Made by a program: the position numbers and the translations under genes
Source of the DNA: Paraburkholderia guartelaensis
GTDB lineage: Bacteria; Pseudomonadota; Gammaproteobacteria; Burkholderiales; Burkholderiaceae
NCBI RefSeq assembly: GCF_004353905.1
Contig: NZ_SMOD01000010.1
Span: 124,001 to 188,000, forward strand
Direction of reading: 5' to 3'
Length of the DNA: 64,000 nucleotides
The notes under the pieces: model-generated
The model's database searches: none
What the model was told of the DNA's origin: nothing
Seen by the model: only the letters and a program-made list of their open reading frames with translations
Shown here: piece by piece, positions 35,557 through 45,503 of the stretch
Layout of the letters: each line of letters begins with the position of its first letter
Position numbering within the stretch: the stretch's first letter is position 1

Positions 35557-36566
35557 AGGTTCTGCAAGTCGATCAGAATCTGGCGCGTCGCGAGCGGCGT
35601 GCCGCCAAGGTAAGTGTTCAGCAGGAAGCGCATGAGCGCCTTGCTCTGCGCAACCGTCTGGGGTCGATGGTAATCGTCCTCTTCCATGTCGAGCAACGTC
35701 TGACCCGAAAGCCTGGGCCATTGAGAAGGCCATTCATCCGATGCTTCGCGCACGCCACGTTCCGGATCGAACACGTAGCGCCCTTCGGCCACTACGGTCT
35801 TGCGGTTCACGGTGCGGTTGAGTGCTAGCGCATAGCCCGCCTCCCGCAGCAGCACGCGCTCGAACGAGCGCAGCACCTGCACGGGCGGCTCGTCGTGTGC
35901 GAGACGCGTGAGCGTCACGACGTAGTGGCGAAAGAGTTCGGGGTGCGGGTCTTCGCGCGCGATGAACTTCACGAGCAGCTCGTTCACGTAGAAGCCGCAC
36001 AGCAGCGCGTCGCCGGTCAGCGGCAACATGCCGCCGACCCACTCGGCGCCTGTGAGCGTGCGCACCTCGCCCTTGCCGGTCCACGAAAGCGCGAGCGGCT
36101 GGAAGGTTTGCAGCACGCCGCGCAACGCCGAATGCGGACGCTTCGCGCCCTTCGCGACGAGTGCGACGCGGCCGTGATCGCGCGAGAGCACATCGATGAT
36201 GAGGCTCGTCTCGCGGTACGGATAGCTGTGCAGCACGAAAGCCGGCTGCTCGGCGATGCGGTAATCGGGGGTCGTGCTGCGCGACGCGCGCGGCAATTGC
36301 GAGCGCGCGGTGGTCTTGCGGCCGCTGCGAGATTCGGTGCGGCCTTCGAGCGTGGCGTCGGCGCCTTCGGTCATCGCGTTGCGCGTGGCGGCGCCTTTGC
36401 TCACCTTCGTGCTTCGTGTGCTCGTCGCGCTTTGGGTGCTTTTCGCGGACGAGCGCCGCGCGCCGCGGGATTCGGGCGCTTCGCCCGGTGCGAATGCCTC
36501 GTCGGCCTGCGCGTCATCGTGCGCGGGCCAGTCGTCGTGCAGGGTTCCGGCTGCGCCGTCACTCAT
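35553..36566 (-). CDS. recO: DNA repair protein RecO with long N-terminal extension
   Basis: RecO works with RecR to load RecA on SSB-coated single strands. The conserved OB-fold begins only near residue 105 ([21 protein letters not shown]), followed by FVARDP-like helical regions and a C-terminal domain. The first ~100 of 337 residues are a Ser/Thr/Arg/Ala-rich, probably disordered extension not found in E. coli RecO. No internal start codon next to the core is clearly better. It lies 18 bp after era and overlaps pdxJ. Confidence 0.92.
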   Translation of the reverse strand: MSDGAAGTLHDDWPAHDDAQADEAFAPGEAPESRGARRSSAKSTQSATSTRSTKVSKGAATRNAMTEGADATLEGRTESRSGRKTTARSQLPRASRSTTPDYRIAEQPAFVLHSYPYRETSLIIDVLSRDHGRVALVAKGAKRPHSALRGVLQTFQPLALSWTGKGEVRTLTGAEWVGGMLPLTGDALLCGFYVNELLVKFIAREDPHPELFRHYVVTLTRLAHDEPPVQVLRSFERVLLREAGYALALNRTVNRKTVVAEGRYVFDPERGVREASDEWPSQWPRLSGQTLLDMEEDDYHRPQTVAQSKALMRFLLNTYLGGTPLATRQILIDLQNL

Positions 36567-36584
36567 ACGCGGTGCCCGTCGTGC

Positions 36585-37490
36585 TTACTCGTAACCGTAG
36601 GCGCGCAGCCCGGCTTCGTTGTCGGCCCAGCCGCTCTTCACCTTCACGAAGGTTTCGAGGTAGACGGGACCGTCGAACAGCTTCTCCATGTCGAGTCGCG
36701 CCTCGGTGCTGATCTGCTTGAGCTTCGCGCCCTTCTGGCCGATCACCATCGCCTTCTGCGTGTCGCGCTCGACGAGAATCGTCGCGAAGACGCGGCGCAG
36801 CCGCCCTTCCTGCTCGAACTTGTCGATCAGCACGGTGCTCGTGTACGGCAGTTCGTCGCCGGTCCAGCGGAACACTTTCTCGCGCAGGATTTCGGCTGCG
36901 AGGAAGCGCTCGCTGCGATCGGTGAGGTCGTCCTCGCCGTAGATCGGCTCGCCTTCGGGCAGATACGGCTTGAGCGTCGCGAGCAGGCGCTTGATGTCGT
37001 CCGGGTTATTTGCCGAAAGCGGCACGATCTCGCGGAACTCGCGCAGACCCTGCACCTGCTGGATGAACGGATACAGCGTGCCCTTGTCGGTCACGCGGTC
37101 GATCTTGTTGGCGATCAGGATCGTGGGCGCATTCGGGGGAATCAGGTCGAGCACTTTCTGATCGTCGGGACCGAACTTGCCGGCCTCGATCACGAACAGC
37201 ACGGCATCGACCGAGCTGAGCGTGGAGGTCACCGCGCGATTCAGCGAGCGGTTGAGCGCCGTGCTGTGGCGCGTCTGGAAACCGGGCGTGTCGACGAAGA
37301 TGTACTGCGCGTCGTCGATCGTGTTGATGCCGGTGATGCGATGGCGCGTGGTCTGCGCCTTGCGCGACGTGATGCTGATCTTCTGGCCGACCAGCGCGTT
37401 CATCAGCGTCGATTTGCCAACGTTCGGACGGCCGACGATCGCGACCATGCCGCAACGGAAACCGGCAGGAGTGGAAGTGGGAGCGTTCAT
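36585..37490 (-). CDS. era: GTPase Era
   Basis: Era is a GTPase that binds the 3' end of 16S rRNA and assists 30S maturation. The 301-residue product has G1 [10 protein letters not shown]3 DTPGFQT, G4 NKID, and a C-terminal KH domain ([17 protein letters not shown]). It follows rnc on the same strand, as in many bacteria, linking two rRNA-processing genes; a terminator-like hairpin lies between them. Confidence 0.97.
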   Translation of the reverse strand: MNAPTSTPAGFRCGMVAIVGRPNVGKSTLMNALVGQKISITSRKAQTTRHRITGINTIDDAQYIFVDTPGFQTRHSTALNRSLNRAVTSTLSSVDAVLFVIEAGKFGPDDQKVLDLIPPNAPTILIANKIDRVTDKGTLYPFIQQVQGLREFREIVPLSANNPDDIKRLLATLKPYLPEGEPIYGEDDLTDRSERFLAAEILREKVFRWTGDELPYTSTVLIDKFEQEGRLRRVFATILVERDTQKAMVIGQKGAKLKQISTEARLDMEKLFDGPVYLETFVKVKSGWADNEAGLRAYGYE

Positions 37491-37506
37491 GATCGGACCG
37501 GAATAG

Positions 37507-37537
37507 AAAAACGGGAGGCGCGCTCGCGGCGCGCCTC
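37507..37537 (-). terminator. Terminator-like hairpin between rnc and era
   Basis: On the minus strand a perfect 9-bp stem GAGGCGCGC/GCGCGCCTC with a 5-nt loop, then CCG and five U residues. It lies just past the rnc stop and ends about 17 bp before the era start. It may reduce rather than block read-through. Confidence 0.65.
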
Positions 37538-37544
37538 GGTGGAA

Positions 37545-38714
37545 TCAGTGGCCGGCATCGGCCGCGCGCACGGGAATGGCCGCCGTGGCTTCGGCATGCG
37601 TCCCGGCATCGGTGCTGGTGCTGCCGGTCGTTGCGGTTTGCGCGCGCTCGACGGTGCGCAACGCCGCTTCGGTTTTCACCGCGGCCGAACGGTGGCCGAT
37701 GGAACCGGCGCTCGGCACGGCGTCGAAACCCGTGGCCTTGTCGGCGGGCTTGTCGCTGGCCTTGTCCGCACCGCGTTCGGCCTTCTCCGCGGGCTTTTCA
37801 GCCGGTTTGTCCTTCTCCGCCGGACGCTCCTGGACGTGCGCCGCGCGAATCACCGCGAGCGGCGCGCCTTCGGCTGCCGCGGTTTGCGCCGGACGATCGG
37901 CACGCGCCGAGGCGCGCTCACGGCGTTCCGGCGAGCGCAGATCGAGCGCGCCCTGCACGCCGGTCACGCCGGGGACGACCTCGGGTTCCGGTTTGGGCGC
38001 ACGCGCGCCCTTCGAGCGGCGCGGCTTCGCAACGAGCGCGGGCGCCGCGGCCATGACCTCGTCGAGCGCCTTCTTCGCCGCGGCCTGCTCCGCCGCGCGA
38101 CGGCTCGCACCCGAACCCGACACCTTCACGTCGAGCTTCGGCACCGTGCACTCGACTTCGAACTGCTGATTGTGCGCCGCACCATGCGTCGCGACGACCG
38201 TGTAGGTCGGCAGCGCGATCTTGTGACCCTGCAGGTATTCCTGCAGCAGCGTCTTGGAATCCTTGCCAAGCGTGCGCGGATCGATGTGATCGAGGATCGG
38301 CACGTAGAGGCGCTTGATGACCGTCTGGGCAGCGTCGAAGCCGCCGTCGAGGAAGATCGCCCCGAAGATCGCCTCCAGCGCGTCAGCGAGGATCGACGGG
38401 CGGCGGAAGCCGCCGCTGCGCAACTCGCCTTCGCCGAGGCGCAGGCCGTCGGCAATATTGAGGGCCTGAGCGATCTCATAGAGCGACTGCTGCTTGACCA
38501 GGTTCGCGCGCACGCGCGAGAGGTCGCCTTCGTCCAGCTTGCCAAAACGTTGGAACAATAGGGCAGCCACCGCGCAATTCAGAACCGAATCACCGAGGAA
38601 CTCGAGGCGTTCGTTATGCGTGGCACTGTGACTGCGGTGGGTTAAAGCCTGGCGCAGCAATTCCGCATTGCGAAATTCGTAGCGCAAACGGCTTTCCAAC
38701 GGAGATTGGGGCAT
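37545..38714 (-). CDS. rnc: Ribonuclease III with long C-terminal tail
   Basis: RNase III cleaves double-stranded RNA in rRNA precursors and some mRNAs. The catalytic domain (about 1-150) has the signature [10 protein letters not shown] (residues 34-43), and the double-stranded-RNA-binding domain (about 155-225) has [20 protein letters not shown]. About 160 further residues form an Ala/Lys/Glu-rich tail, so the protein (389 residues) is much longer than the ~226 residues of E. coli RNase III. The ATG at 38714 gives the conserved [10 protein letters not shown] but lacks a purine-rich ribosome-binding site, and a 14-bp hairpin sits 15 nt upstream. Confidence 0.96.
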   Translation of the reverse strand: MPQSPLESRLRYEFRNAELLRQALTHRSHSATHNERLEFLGDSVLNCAVAALLFQRFGKLDEGDLSRVRANLVKQQSLYEIAQALNIADGLRLGEGELRSGGFRRPSILADALEAIFGAIFLDGGFDAAQTVIKRLYVPILDHIDPRTLGKDSKTLLQEYLQGHKIALPTYTVVATHGAAHNQQFEVECTVPKLDVKVSGSGASRRAAEQAAAKKALDEVMAAAPALVAKPRRSKGARAPKPEPEVVPGVTGVQGALDLRSPERRERASARADRPAQTAAAEGAPLAVIRAAHVQERPAEKDKPAEKPAEKAERGADKASDKPADKATGFDAVPSAGSIGHRSAAVKTEAALRTVERAQTATTGSTSTDAGTHAEATAAIPVRAADAGH

Positions 38715-38729
38715 GGGGAGAGTATAACG

Positions 38730-38767
38730 CGCCCGCCGCCCCCGGCGAAAACAGGGGGCGGCGGGCG
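38730..38767 (-). promoter_or_regulatory. Perfect 14-bp GC hairpin just upstream of rnc
   Basis: Arms 38730-38743 and 38754-38767 are exact reverse complements (14 bp, all G and C), with a 10-nt loop. On the minus-strand mRNA it would end 15 nt before the rnc start codon. There is no U-run. In E. coli the rnc leader carries a stem cleaved by RNase III itself, so an autoregulatory cleavage site is the natural hypothesis. Confidence 0.7.
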
Positions 38768-38934
38768 AAAAACCGTGACGAAGCGACGTTACCGAGGATT
38801 CTTCAAGTAGCGCGCGAAGATGCGATGCGCGTGATGCGAGTGAGACTCGTGCTCGCGCATACGCTTTTTGCTGCTGCTTCTATGCCTCTTTCGCGCGCGT
38901 GCTCGACGTGCGTCGCACGTCGACCAAACACGAA

Positions 38935-39831
38935 TTACTCGAACGAACCGATGCGACGCAGGTTGCTGAAGTTCATCCAGATGAAGAACGCGCGGCCCAC
39001 GATGTTCGCGTCGGGCACGAAGCCCCAGTAGCGGCTGTCCGCGCTGTTGTCGCGGTTGTCGCCCATCATGAAGTAATGGCCCGCCGGCACCTTGCAGATC
39101 ACACCGCGCGCGTTGTACTGGCAGTTGTCGCGATACGGATAGTCCTCTGCGCCCACGATGAACGGCGGCACCGCCGGGTTGTTGAGGATGTTGTTCTTGC
39201 GGCCGTTGCCGAGGTCTTCGGTGAACTGCTTCGCATAGCCAATGCGCTCTTCGTCGAAGAAGTCGCCCTGCGGCACTTCCGGCACCGGCTTGCCGTTGAT
39301 CGTGAGCTGCTTGTCCTGATAGGAGACCACGTCGCCCGGCAGGCCGATCACACGCTTGATGTAGTCGACCGACTCATCCTTCGGATAGCGGAACACGACC
39401 ACGTCGCCGCGCTCGAGCGGGCGGCCCTGCGTGATCTTCGTGTTCGTGATCGGCAGACGGATGCCGTAGTCGAACTTGTTCACGAGGATGAAGTCGCCCA
39501 CGAGCAGCGTCGGCACCATCGAACCCGACGGAATCTTGAACGGCTCGACGACGAACGAGCGCACGAGGAACACGATCAGGATGACGGGGAAGAAGCTCGC
39601 CGTGTACTCGAGCCACCACGGTTGGCGCAGCTTGTCGTTGCGCAGGTTCTGCCGCGTGACAGGCGCGTTTTCATCGGCGAAGCGCTCGCCCACACGTTCC
39701 TGCTGACGGTCGAACTCCGCGACCGCCGCATCGGCGGCGAGGCGCCGACGCGGCATGAACACCAGTTTGTCTGCAACCCACGCAACGCCCGTCAAGATGA
39801 CGAGCACAAAGAGTATCAGCGCAAAATTCAT
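38935..39831 (-). CDS. lepB: Signal peptidase I
   Basis: LepB removes signal peptides from exported proteins at the periplasmic face of the inner membrane. The 298-residue product has two N-terminal membrane segments (about 3-20 and 80-95), the nucleophile Ser104 in PSGSMVPTL, and the general base Lys159 in YIKRVIGLPGD. GDNRDNSADSRYWG is near the C terminus. It lies 33 bp after lepA, the lepA-lepB pairing known from E. coli. Confidence 0.97.
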   Translation of the reverse strand: MNFALILFVLVILTGVAWVADKLVFMPRRRLAADAAVAEFDRQQERVGERFADENAPVTRQNLRNDKLRQPWWLEYTASFFPVILIVFLVRSFVVEPFKIPSGSMVPTLLVGDFILVNKFDYGIRLPITNTKITQGRPLERGDVVVFRYPKDESVDYIKRVIGLPGDVVSYQDKQLTINGKPVPEVPQGDFFDEERIGYAKQFTEDLGNGRKNNILNNPAVPPFIVGAEDYPYRDNCQYNARGVICKVPAGHYFMMGDNRDNSADSRYWGFVPDANIVGRAFFIWMNFSNLRRIGSFE

Positions 39832-39864
39832 GTAGAGATCCGTTGTCCGGCTTATTTGCGTTAC

Positions 39865-41658
39865 TTATTTATCTTCGACACGAAGGATGGCGAGGAAGGC
39901 CTCTTGCGGAATCTCGACCGAGCCGACCTGCTTCATCCGCTTCTTGCCTTCCTTCTGCTTTTCGAGCAGCTTCTTCTTACGCGTGATGTCGCCGCCGTAA
40001 CACTTGGCCAGCACGTTCTTGCGCAGCGCCTTGATGTTCTCGCGCGCAATGATGTGCGCGCCGATCGCGGCCTGAATGGCCACGTCGTACATCTGGCGCG
40101 GAATGATCTCGCGCATCTTCGCCGCGACTTCGCGGCCGCGATACTGCGACTGCGAACGGTGCACGATGATGGACAGCGCATCGACCTTGTCACCGTTGAT
40201 CAGCATGTCGACCTTCACGACGTCCGAGCTGCGGTACTCCTTGAACTCGTAGTCCATCGACGCATAACCGCGCGACACCGACTTCAGACGGTCGAAGAAG
40301 TCGAGCACGATTTCGGCCATCGGAATTTCGTACGTGAGCTGCACCTGGCGGCCGTGGTACTGCATGTTGATCTGGTTGCCTCGCTTTTGCGTACAAAGCG
40401 TGATCACCGACCCCACGTACTCCTGCGGCATGTACAGATTCACGGTCACGATCGGCTCGCGGACCTCGGCGATCTTTGAGGGCTCGGGCATCTTCGCCGG
40501 GTTCTCGACCTTGATCGTGCTGCCGTCGGCCTGCACGACTTCGTACACCACGGTGGGCGCCGTGGTGATGAGGTCCATGTCGAACTCGCGTTCGAGACGC
40601 TCCTGCACGATTTCCATGTGCAGGAGGCCGAGGAAGCCGCAGCGGAAGCCGAAGCCCAGCGCCTGCGAAACTTCCGGCTCGTATTGCAGCGAGGCGTCGT
40701 TGAGCTTGAGCTTTTCGAGCGATTCGCGCAGCGCGTCGTACTGGTTCGCCTCGACCGGATAGAGGCCGGCGAACACCTGCGGCTTCACTTCCTTGAAGCC
40801 CGGCAGCGGCTCGGCCGCCGGCTTCGTCGCGAGCGTAACGGTGTCGCCCACCTTGGTCGCGGCAAGTTCCTTGATGCCGGCGATGATGAAGCCCACCTGC
40901 CCCGCCGAAAGCTGCTCGAGGTTGCGCGACTTCGGCGAGAACACGCCGACGTGCTCGACCGGATACTGCGCGCCGGTGGCCATGAGCTTGATCTTGTCCT
41001 TCGGACGCAGCGTGCCGTTGACGATACGCACGAGCATGACCACGCCCACGTAGTTGTCGAACCACGAGTCGATGATGAGCGCCTGCAGCGGCGCTTCCGG
41101 ATCGCCCTCGGGCGGCGGCACCTTGGCGATGAGCGCTTCGAGCACGTCCTCCACGCCGAGGCCGGTCTTCGCGCTGCAGCGCGTGGCGTCGGTCGCGTCG
41201 ATGCCGATCACGTCCTCGATCTCTTCGATGGCGTTCTCGGGGTTGGCGGCGGGCAGGTCGATCTTGTTGAGCACCGGCACGACTTCCACGCCGAGTTCGA
41301 TCGCGGTGTAGCAGTTCGCCACCGTCTGCGCCTCGACGCCCTGGCTCGCGTCCACCACGAGCAACGCGCCCTCGCACGCGGAGAGCGAGCGGCTCACCTC
41401 GTAGGAGAAGTCGACGTGCCCGGGCGTGTCGATCAGGTTCAGGTTGTAGACCTTGCCGTCACGCGCCTTGTACGTGAGCGCAGCAGTCTGCGCCTTGATG
41501 GTGATGCCGCGCTCGCGCTCGAGATCCATCGAGTCGAGCACCTGCGATTCCATTTCGCGGTCGGACAAGCCGCCGCACAGCTGGATGATGCGATCGGCGA
41601 GCGTCGACTTGCCATGGTCGATGTGCGCAATGATCGAAAAGTTACGAATATGATCCAT
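39865..41658 (-). CDS. lepA: Elongation factor 4 (LepA) GTPase
   Basis: LepA/EF4 is a ribosome-associated GTPase acting in translation initiation or 30S assembly and possibly back-translocation. The 597-residue product is standard length: G1 AHIDHGKST, switch region [11 protein letters not shown]3 DTPGHVDF, G4 NKIDLP, and the LepA-specific C-terminal domain. It precedes lepB. A terminator separates it from the upstream mucD-glutaredoxin genes. Confidence 0.97.
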   Translation of the reverse strand: MDHIRNFSIIAHIDHGKSTLADRIIQLCGGLSDREMESQVLDSMDLERERGITIKAQTAALTYKARDGKVYNLNLIDTPGHVDFSYEVSRSLSACEGALLVVDASQGVEAQTVANCYTAIELGVEVVPVLNKIDLPAANPENAIEEIEDVIGIDATDATRCSAKTGLGVEDVLEALIAKVPPPEGDPEAPLQALIIDSWFDNYVGVVMLVRIVNGTLRPKDKIKLMATGAQYPVEHVGVFSPKSRNLEQLSAGQVGFIIAGIKELAATKVGDTVTLATKPAAEPLPGFKEVKPQVFAGLYPVEANQYDALRESLEKLKLNDASLQYEPEVSQALGFGFRCGFLGLLHMEIVQERLEREFDMDLITTAPTVVYEVVQADGSTIKVENPAKMPEPSKIAEVREPIVTVNLYMPQEYVGSVITLCTQKRGNQINMQYHGRQVQLTYEIPMAEIVLDFFDRLKSVSRGYASMDYEFKEYRSSDVVKVDMLINGDKVDALSIIVHRSQSQYRGREVAAKMREIIPRQMYDVAIQAAIGAHIIARENIKALRKNVLAKCYGGDITRKKKLLEKQKEGKKRMKQVGSVEIPQEAFLAILRVEDK

Positions 41659-41675
41659 TCAGTGCCGATCAAGCG

Positions 41676-41710
41676 AAAAAGGCGCGCCCCAACGATAGCT
41701 GGGCACGCCT
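41676..41710 (-). terminator. Rho-independent terminator between the glutaredoxin-like gene and lepA
   Basis: On the minus strand a 10-bp stem (AGGCGTGCCC with GGGCGCGCCT, one G-U pair) is followed by four to five U residues. It lies 124 bp past the glutaredoxin-like stop codon and 18 bp before the lepA start, so it may act as a partial stop or an attenuator. Confidence 0.75.
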
Positions 41711-41833
41711 CGTAAACAGATGAAAAACCGGACTATTTTAGCCGAAAAGGGGTCCCACAGGCTAACCGTCCGCTGATGTAACGGATGTGTCATGGCGCGG
41801 GGCAGATGTCCCGCGGCGTGCCGGCCGAAGGTT

Positions 41834-42169
41834 TCACGCTCCGCCCGGCGGAATCGGCGGCGCGCTCGGTGCGTCCGGGCCCAGGCCCAGCGTAGCGCGC
41901 ACACGCGCTTCATCCAGATGGTAGTGGCACAGCTCGATGCCGTCGCAAAGGAGCACCGGCACGAGCTCGTCATAACGCGCCTGGAGCTCGGGGTCCGAAT
42001 CGACATCGACGACGTCGAGCCGGGCGCCCGCCGCAGCGGCGAGCGGCTCGAGCGCCACGCGCATCTCCTCGCACAGATGACACCACGCGCGCCCATACAG
42101 CACGAGGTGCGCGCTCGCACGTTCGAGCGCGCCCGGCGCCGCTGACGAAGACCGCATGGGCGCGCGCAT
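41834..42169 (-). CDS. Glutaredoxin-like (DUF836) thiol protein
   Basis: A 111-residue thioredoxin-fold protein with redox motif WCHLC (Cys30, Cys33), followed by DVVDVDSDPELQARYDELVPVLLCDG, the usual glutaredoxin cis-Pro region. DUF836/YbbN-like small thiol proteins are commonly encoded next to lepA in beta-proteobacteria. It starts 5 bp after the mucD stop, so it is probably translationally coupled to it. The physiological substrate is unknown. Confidence 0.85.
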   Translation of the reverse strand: MRAPMRSSSAAPGALERASAHLVLYGRAWCHLCEEMRVALEPLAAAAGARLDVVDVDSDPELQARYDELVPVLLCDGIELCHYHLDEARVRATLGLGPDAPSAPPIPPGGA

Positions 42170-42174
42170 CGGCT

Positions 42175-43680
42175 TTACTTCTGCCCCGGCGCGCGCGGGC
42201 GCAGCGGCACGAACTGCGTGTTGTCGCCGCGACGCACGAGCACCGCCACCATCTTCTGCGGGTCGAGATGCGCCGTCACGTCCTGGAACTGCTTCGCGCT
42301 GGTGATATCCGTATCGCCCACGCGCAGGATGATGTCGCCCTTCTGCAGGCCGGCGCGCTGTGCCGGGCCATCGACCGAGTCCACCATCGCACCGCCCTTG
42401 ATCTTGAGCTGGGCAAGCTGGTCGGCGGGGATATCGACCACCGCGATACCGAGCGCGTTCATCGCGCGCGGCTTGGGCTCGGGCGCCTTCTTCTGGTCGG
42501 CCTTCGCGCTCTTGTCGGTCTGCATCTCCGCGATCGTGATCGGCAGATCGCGCGTTGCGCCCTTGCGCCAGATCGTCACGGTCGCCTTGGTGCCCGGCTT
42601 CGTGTCGCCGACCATGCGCGGCAGGTCGGTCGCGGCGTCGACGGTCGTGCCGTTGAACTTCAGGATAATGTCGCCCGGCTGGATGCCCGCCTTGTCGGCT
42701 GGGCCGCCCGGCTCGACGCTGGAAACCAGCGCGCCTTGGGCCTTGGGCAGACCGAGCGAGTCGGCCACGTCCTTCGTCACCTCGCCGATGGCCACCGCAA
42801 TGCGGCCGCGCGTGACCTTGCCCGTGGACTTGAGCTGATCCGCCACGCGCATCGCCTCGTCGATCGGAATCGCGAACGAAATGCCCATGAAGCCGCCGGT
42901 GCGGCTATAGATCTGCGAGTTGATGCCGATCACCTCGCCTTGCATGTTGATGAGCGGACCGCCCGAGTTGCCGGGATTCACGGCCACGTCGGTCTGGATG
43001 AACGGCAAATAGTCGCCCGTGTCGCGACCCTTCGCGCTCACGATGCCCGCCGTCACGGTGTTCTCGAGGCCGAACGGCGAACCGATCGCCACGACCCACT
43101 CGCCCACCCGCACCTTGTTCGAATCGCCCATCGTCACGGCCGGCAGGTTCGCGGCCTGGATCTTCACGACGGCAACGTCCGTGCGGTCGTCCACGCCGAT
43201 CAGCTTCGCCTTGAATTCGCGCTTGTCGGTGAGCGTCACGTAGATGCTGTCCGCGTCGTCGACCACGTGCGCGTTGGTCATCACATAGCCGTCGCTCGAG
43301 AGGATGAAACCCGAGCCGACGCCGCTGTTCTGTTCGGTGTCGTTGCCGCTGTCCGGGCCGGAGTCCGAACCGCCGCCCGGACTTCCGCCCTGGCTGCCAC
43401 CCTGCCCACCCTGCGGCCCTTGCGGCAGCGGGATGCCAAAGAAGCGGCGGAAGAATTCCGACATGTCGCCCTGATCCATGCCCGGCGGGAGGCCGCGCTG
43501 AGCGGAGGAGACGCGTGTAGTGGTGCGAATATTGACGACCGACGGCCCCACTTTGTCCACGAGGTCGGCGAAGTCGGGCAGGTTGGCAGCCGGCGCCGCC
43601 GATGCCACGTGCGGTGCGAACGGCAGGCACGCCGCCACGACCGCGGCCGCGAAGAATTTGCGCAGCGGGAGAATCGTCAT
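42175..43680 (-). CDS. mucD: Periplasmic serine protease, DegP/MucD family
   Basis: A periplasmic HtrA protease that removes damaged envelope proteins and, as MucD, restrains the sigma-E pathway. The 501-residue product has a signal peptide (about 1-29), a trypsin-like domain with His in VMTNAHVVDDA, Asp in DDRTDVAVVKI and Ser in GNSGGPLI, then two PDZ domains. A Gly/Ser/Gln-rich loop between the LA-loop region and the catalytic His is typical. It is fourth in rpoE-mucA-mucB-mucD. Confidence 0.95.
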   Translation of the reverse strand: MTILPLRKFFAAAVVAACLPFAPHVASAAPAANLPDFADLVDKVGPSVVNIRTTTRVSSAQRGLPPGMDQGDMSEFFRRFFGIPLPQGPQGGQGGSQGGSPGGGSDSGPDSGNDTEQNSGVGSGFILSSDGYVMTNAHVVDDADSIYVTLTDKREFKAKLIGVDDRTDVAVVKIQAANLPAVTMGDSNKVRVGEWVVAIGSPFGLENTVTAGIVSAKGRDTGDYLPFIQTDVAVNPGNSGGPLINMQGEVIGINSQIYSRTGGFMGISFAIPIDEAMRVADQLKSTGKVTRGRIAVAIGEVTKDVADSLGLPKAQGALVSSVEPGGPADKAGIQPGDIILKFNGTTVDAATDLPRMVGDTKPGTKATVTIWRKGATRDLPITIAEMQTDKSAKADQKKAPEPKPRAMNALGIAVVDIPADQLAQLKIKGGAMVDSVDGPAQRAGLQKGDIILRVGDTDITSAKQFQDVTAHLDPQKMVAVLVRRGDNTQFVPLRPRAPGQK

Positions 43681-43704
43681 ATCGAAGTCAGCCGAAGGAA
43701 GGAG

Positions 43705-44766
43705 TTACCTGGGAGCCTTGTATTCTATGGCAGACGCGAACTGCTGCAACGTGGTCTGGGGCACTTCGCCAAGCAACGTGATGAAGTAATCGCCGTTGCG
43801 CTTCACGAGCACGTGGGTCGCGCCACTGCTGCCCGAGCCTTCCTTGCGACTGTTGTTCTTGACCGGCTCGATAAAGACGGAAAGCGTGGACAGTCCGTCA
43901 GAGAATACCGCCTGATCGACCGGGATGGGCGGATCGCTCGCGTCGCGCGCCGCCATCGGCCGGCGCACTTCGCGAATCTTCTGGAAGCCCGGCGCGGCCT
44001 GGCCAAACGACCAGCCCTGCGCTTCGATGTCGACCGGCTGGAGCGGCGGGCGCACCACGTTCCAACCCTCGATATTGCGGATGCCGTTGACGATAGGCGT
44101 CTTGTCGACGGGACCGCCGATGCGCACCTGCGTGAACGCGAGCTGCTGGAGCACCTGGCCATTCGACGGGTCGAGCATCTGCGAACGCAGCAGCAGACCC
44201 GTTTTCGCGTCCGCCCACAGCTTGTAGGCGAAGCGGAAATTGTCCTTCGGGTCGAGCTGGATCACCTGGCTGTCGAGGCCTGCCACGCGGTCGTTAGCAA
44301 GCATCTTCGGCTCGTAGACGCCCAGCACCTGGTCGCCGCTCGTAGAAAGCAGCGCCGGGAAAGCGTCCTTGTTCTGGCGCTTTTCGACGACGAGCAGCTT
44401 GCGCTCGGGCACGAAGGTATAGAGATCGTCGTTGTGCCGCAGCATCGTACGCGGCTTGCCGTCGAGGCTTTCGAGCTTTTCGAACTCGCCGTCCTGCTTC
44501 GAGGCGTAATGCGTGATGCGCGAGGACTGCACGAACTCGCCGCGCTGGTAGACGAAGGTGCCTTCGTAGTTTTGCTGCTGGGCGGCCTGCTGGATGCGGT
44601 CCAGCAACTGCGCCGCGCTCTGGCGCGTGGCGGCATCGGCCGCGGACGCGCCTTGCGCGCGGGCACGCGGGGCGACAGACAGAGCGGTGAACATCACGGC
44701 TGCGCAGCAAAGGAATGCCGGCAACCGCCCCCAGATTGTCTTTTTATTCAACCGCAATGTCTGCAT
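43705..44766 (-). CDS. mucB: Sigma-E regulator MucB/RseB
   Basis: RseB/MucB binds the periplasmic part of the anti-sigma factor and protects it from the site-1 protease until lipid or LPS signals displace it. The 353-residue product has a signal peptide (about 1-38) and the two-domain RseB layout (LLDRIQQAAQQQNYEGTFVY at the start of domain 1, ending with VLVKRNGDYFITLLGEVP). The ATG at 44766 is 5 bp after the rseA/mucA stop; a longer upstream frame is only an overlap. Confidence 0.94.
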   Translation of the reverse strand: MQTLRLNKKTIWGRLPAFLCCAAVMFTALSVAPRARAQGASAADAATRQSAAQLLDRIQQAAQQQNYEGTFVYQRGEFVQSSRITHYASKQDGEFEKLESLDGKPRTMLRHNDDLYTFVPERKLLVVEKRQNKDAFPALLSTSGDQVLGVYEPKMLANDRVAGLDSQVIQLDPKDNFRFAYKLWADAKTGLLLRSQMLDPSNGQVLQQLAFTQVRIGGPVDKTPIVNGIRNIEGWNVVRPPLQPVDIEAQGWSFGQAAPGFQKIREVRRPMAARDASDPPIPVDQAVFSDGLSTLSVFIEPVKNNSRKEGSGSSGATHVLVKRNGDYFITLLGEVPQTTLQQFASAIEYKAPR

Positions 44767-44771
44767 CAAAC

Positions 44772-45413
44772 TTATTGGCCTTGCGTGGTAAGAGCGGCTG
44801 AACGGATGTACGGCATCGAATCCGAAATGACCGGCTGCTGCGCAAACTGCTGGTGCGCCTGGAGATATTCGTCGAGGCGCGCGTCGCGGATGATATTGCC
44901 GTCCTGACCGCCTGCAACAGGCGCCGGCGTGGTGTTCATCGCCACACGCTGTACGCCGTCGCCCTGCGACTGCACAGCGGCGATTTGCGGCGCGCCGGCC
45001 ATGCCCACACCGCGCATTTGCGGCATGACGATCCACGTGAGCGTGGCGGCCGCGGCGGCCACGGCCAGCGACGGCATCACGCGGCGGCGCAGCGCCAGAA
45101 TACGGCCCACGCGCTCATTGCGGCCAGCCTGCGCCTGCGGCAGCGCGGCGGGTGCGAGCAGATGCGGCTCCGCTTCGAAGCGCGCCGCGAAACCCGTCAT
45201 GAAGGCGCGGCTTGCCGCCTGGCTGAGGGCCAGATCGTCGGAACGCAACACGTCGCCGATCAGGTGGTACTCCGACCAGGCTGCGCGCCCTTCGCCGTCG
45301 AGTTCCAGATAATTTCCGTTCAGATGCTCCTGCGCCGACGCTTCACCGTCGACGAAGGCGGACAGACGCTCGCTGCGCGAGCTTGATACCGATTGCATCG
45401 AGACCGAACCCAT
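44772..45413 (-). CDS. rseA: Sigma-E factor negative regulatory protein RseA/MucA
   Basis: An anti-sigma factor spanning the inner membrane that sequesters RpoE until regulated proteolysis. The 213-residue product has the cytoplasmic sigma-binding domain (ERLSAFVDGEAS, WSEYHLIGDVLRSDD), a single membrane segment (about residues 112-130) and a periplasmic domain ending near YLQAHQQFAQQP. The ATG at 45413 is preferred because GGGGAG lies 4 nt upstream; a start 12 bp earlier is possible. Gene order matches mucA in the rpoE cluster. Confidence 0.92.
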   Translation of the reverse strand: MGSVSMQSVSSSRSERLSAFVDGEASAQEHLNGNYLELDGEGRAAWSEYHLIGDVLRSDDLALSQAASRAFMTGFAARFEAEPHLLAPAALPQAQAGRNERVGRILALRRRVMPSLAVAAAAATLTWIVMPQMRGVGMAGAPQIAAVQSQGDGVQRVAMNTTPAPVAGGQDGNIIRDARLDEYLQAHQQFAQQPVISDSMPYIRSAALTTQGQ

Positions 45414-45503
45414 GATGCTCCCCATTCCCTAACAGACGTCCCTGTGACACCAACTCATTCTGGTGAATCGCGTCGCCGCCCGGGGCGAAGCTGGTTCTTC
45501 TTC

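Noticed and set aside
35895-38561. An 888-codon plus-strand frame spanning recO, era and rnc
   Set aside because: Antisense to three well-supported genes with no motifs of its own.
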